Of a DNA stretch of 6,639 nucleotides, positions 5,122 through 6,639 are shown piece by piece (positions within the stretch are counted from its first letter, which is position 1; every line of letters starts with the position of its first letter). The position numbers and the translations under genes are program-made. The stretch covers positions 1 through 6,639 of the forward strand of contig PWNW01000259.1 of NCBI GenBank assembly GCA_003557605.1. Direction: 5' to 3'. This DNA comes from Spirochaetaceae bacterium (GTDB taxonomy: Bacteria > Spirochaetota > Spirochaetia > PWKH01). Below the pieces are notes generated by a model, which saw nothing but the letters and a program-made list of their open reading frames with translations, did not search any database and was not told the origin of the DNA.

Positions 5122-6156
5122 ATGTCAAGGATCATGCTTCTTTCCAGGATATTCCCCGAAGGGATTCCCACCCTCTGGTGTCCAGTGATCACCCCGTTCT
5201 CAGCACCCGGTGTCTGCGACATGGAGAGGATGCACAGGCATTTGGAGGAGATAGCCCCTGACGTTAAGGGCATCCTGATACCCGGTTCAACCGGTGAAGG
5301 GTGGGACATGAGCGATCACGACATCCTGCAGGTGATGGAGGGAGTGCTGCCCAAGGCAAAGGAGCTGGAGCAGCATCTTCTTATCGGGGCACTGAAGGGA
5401 GATGCTGAGAAGACCCTTGCAAGCATTGATTCTTCCCTCCAATGGCTCAAAGAGCTCTCACGGGTAAAGCACGATCAGGAAGCTCTTGATGCATGGGGAA
5501 TTGCAGGGTTTACCGTATGTCCTCCCACCGGAGCTGACTTGTCACAGGAAACCATCAGAGAGGAACTGGAGAAAATCCTGCAAAGGGATGTGCCGATTGC
5601 CCTGTACCAGCTGCCCCAGGTGACCAAGAACTCCATGTCTCCCGAAACCGTGGAATACCTGATTCATAAATATCAGAATATTATCATGTTCAAGGATACC
5701 AGCGGAACAGATGAGACAGCACAAAGCATTCATGACCCTGATGATGTTTTCTTTGTTCGGGGCGCGGAGGGAAACTATTCTTCCTGGCAGAAACTCGGAG
5801 GGGGTCCCTATGACGGGTTTCTTCTTAGCACCGCAAATTCCTTTTCCCGTGAGCTCGGGATGATCATGGAGTACCTGGAGGAGGGAAAACAGGACGAAGC
5901 CGATGACCTTTCACGAAGGATTACAGCATGTGTTGAAGCCGTATTTCCCCTAGCCGCCAGCTTTAAGGCAGGAAATGCCTTTGCCAATGCCAACAAGGCA
6001 TTTGATCATATCAGGGCATGGGGAGCTGATGCAGAACTCCTTCGGGGACCCATGCTCTACGGAGGGGCACGGCTTGAAGCTGAACTGACTGCAGCAGCAC
6101 GGAAGGTAATGGAGGAGCAGGGGTTTGATGTAAATCGGGGATATATGGAGGAATGA
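5122..6156 (+). CDS. DHDPS/NAL-family aldolase, divergent (probably not true DapA)
   Basis: Class I (Schiff-base) aldolase of the dihydrodipicolinate synthase/N-acetylneuraminate lyase family, 344 residues against the usual 290-310. Family marks: PVITPF (21-26), the 2-oxo-acid-binding loop GSTGEG (55-60), Y162 in ALYQLPQ as the catalytic tyrosine, K191 in MFKDTSG as the Schiff-base lysine, and DGFLLSTAN (231-239). Differences from DapA: the PYYNKP segment that supplies the second tyrosine is replaced by CPPTGA (133-138), the arginine after YNxP is lost (YQLPQVT, 162-168), and about 15 extra residues occur near 111-126. So the substrate is unlikely to be aspartate semialdehyde; a sugar acid or another 2-oxo acid fits better. 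The start at 5122 has AGGAGG at 5110-5115 with a six-base spacer. A ribokinase follows 26 bases later, suggesting a shared catabolic route. Confidence 0.85.
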   Translation: MSRIMLLSRIFPEGIPTLWCPVITPFSAPGVCDMERMHRHLEEIAPDVKGILIPGSTGEGWDMSDHDILQVMEGVLPKAKELEQHLLIGALKGDAEKTLASIDSSLQWLKELSRVKHDQEALDAWGIAGFTVCPPTGADLSQETIREELEKILQRDVPIALYQLPQVTKNSMSPETVEYLIHKYQNIIMFKDTSGTDETAQSIHDPDDVFFVRGAEGNYSSWQKLGGGPYDGFLLSTANSFSRELGMIMEYLEEGKQDEADDLSRRITACVEAVFPLAASFKAGNAFANANKAFDHIRAWGADAELLRGPMLYGGARLEAELTAAARKVMEEQGFDVNRGYMEE

Positions 6157-6182
6157 ATTTCAATGAGCTTCAGGAGATTACT

Positions 6183-6639
6183 ATGAGCAGCGTGACCGTG
6201 GTGGGCAGCATCAATATGGACTTGGTCTGTTATACAGACCGTCTGCCGAAAATTGGTGAAACAGTAACTGGGACCGCATTTGAGACAGCACCGGGAGGGA
6301 AGGGGGCTAACCAGGCCTGCGCTGCTGCCCTGCTTGGTGCAGGGGTCACCATGGTAGGCCGCACCGGGGATGATATCTTCGGAGCTGCGGTAACCGAACA
6401 TCTCCGTTCAGCCGGAGCGGATACATCCGGAATTGAGGCTCTGAAGGATTATAGAACCGGTACGGCATCGATTACGGTAACTGGGGGAGACAACTGCATT
6501 ATCCTCTCCCCTGGTGCCAATCATGCGCTGAAACCCGGTGATATCACAAAGTATGAAGAGCTGCTGTCCCGGTCGGACATTGTTCTAGTTCAGATGGAAA
6601 TTCCCCTGGAGACCGTTGCTGCGGTCATTGAGACCTGCA
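6183..6639 (+). CDS. rbsK: Ribokinase (PfkB family), N-terminal part, cut by the window end
   Basis: The first 152 codons of a cytoplasmic PfkB-family sugar kinase; the frame is still open at the right edge. Full ribokinases have about 300 residues and convert ribose to ribose 5-phosphate with ATP. The N terminus reads VTVVGSINMDLV (4-15) with the substrate-binding N-x-D, then LPKIGETVTG (21-30), and the hallmark PGGKGANQA (37-45) followed by AAALLGA and MVGRTGDD (57-64). These match ribokinase itself better than fructokinases or adenosine kinases, which usually lack the full GGKGANQA form. ATG 6183 is preceded by AGGAG at 6172-6176 with a six-base spacer; an ATG at 6163 is closed by TGA at 6184-6186. 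It lies 26 bases behind the aldolase, so the two are probably one transcript. The anion-hole motif (GAGD) and ATP site are outside the window, so exact sugar choice is unconfirmed. Confidence 0.85.
   Translation, partial: MSSVTVVGSINMDLVCYTDRLPKIGETVTGTAFETAPGGKGANQACAAALLGAGVTMVGRTGDDIFGAAVTEHLRSAGADTSGIEALKDYRTGTASITVTGGDNCIILSPGANHALKPGDITKYEELLSRSDIVLVQMEIPLETVAAVIETC

Noticed and set aside
4965..5261. A 98-codon + strand frame between the regulator and the aldolase, starting at TTG
   Set aside because: It has only a TTG start, overlaps the aldolase by 140 bases, and matches no known family. Its first part is mentioned only as possible decayed continuation of the truncated ORF.
1..6639. 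CRISPR array, tRNA/rRNA genes, transposase, toxin-antitoxin or phage defence genes
   Set aside because: No regularly spaced repeats, no cloverleaf-like segments, and no recombinase or defence motifs were seen in any frame; the gene content is metabolic and transport-related.

Overview
This is a gene-dense bacterial window with every supported gene on the + strand. By eye, base composition is a little over half G+C. Nearly every start has a strong AGGAGG-type Shine-Dalgarno (SD) site, and several genes overlap by a few bases. The genes are metabolic and transport genes typical of a fermentative or anaerobic bacterium. A Clostridia-like Bacillota or a Spirochaetota of the Sphaerochaeta type would fit, but nothing here fixes the taxon. 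No rRNA, tRNA, CRISPR array, insertion sequence or phage gene was seen. No stretch without a gene exceeds 300 bases; the longest (2755-2894) holds a terminator, a promoter and an operator.

Region 1 (2-2754) is a probable operon: the C-terminal half of an LctP-family lactate/glycolate permease (open at the left edge), a GNAT acetyltransferase, and a class V aminotransferase of the alanine-glyoxylate type. A clear intrinsic terminator (2776-2807) closes it. Permease and aminotransferase together suggest handling of a small 2-hydroxy acid (lactate or glycolate) and the matching 2-oxo acid and amino acid.

Region 2 (2829-5035) is a self-contained regulatory transporter cassette: promoter, long dyad operator, ABC ATPase, six-helix membrane subunit, and a YtrA-subgroup GntR regulator placed third rather than first. 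Each gene overlaps the next. The operator overlaps the likely -10 region, so the regulator probably represses its own operon. The cassette ends in a 57-residue membrane-anchor ORF that looks like the stump of a larger exported protein, followed by about 86 bases without a convincing gene.

Region 3 (5074-6639) begins with a TTGACA-N17-GATACT promoter candidate. It holds a divergent member of the dihydrodipicolinate synthase/N-acetylneuraminate lyase aldolase family, then the N-terminal half of a ribokinase that runs off the right edge. The aldolase keeps the Schiff-base lysine but lacks residues that define true DapA, so it is probably a sugar-acid or other 2-oxo-acid aldolase working with the sugar kinase.

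No wholly new system is evident. The items most worth a second look are the operator architecture of the ABC/GntR cassette, the truncated ORF and following non-coding gap, the SD-masking hairpin before the aminotransferase, and the altered active site of the aldolase homologue.
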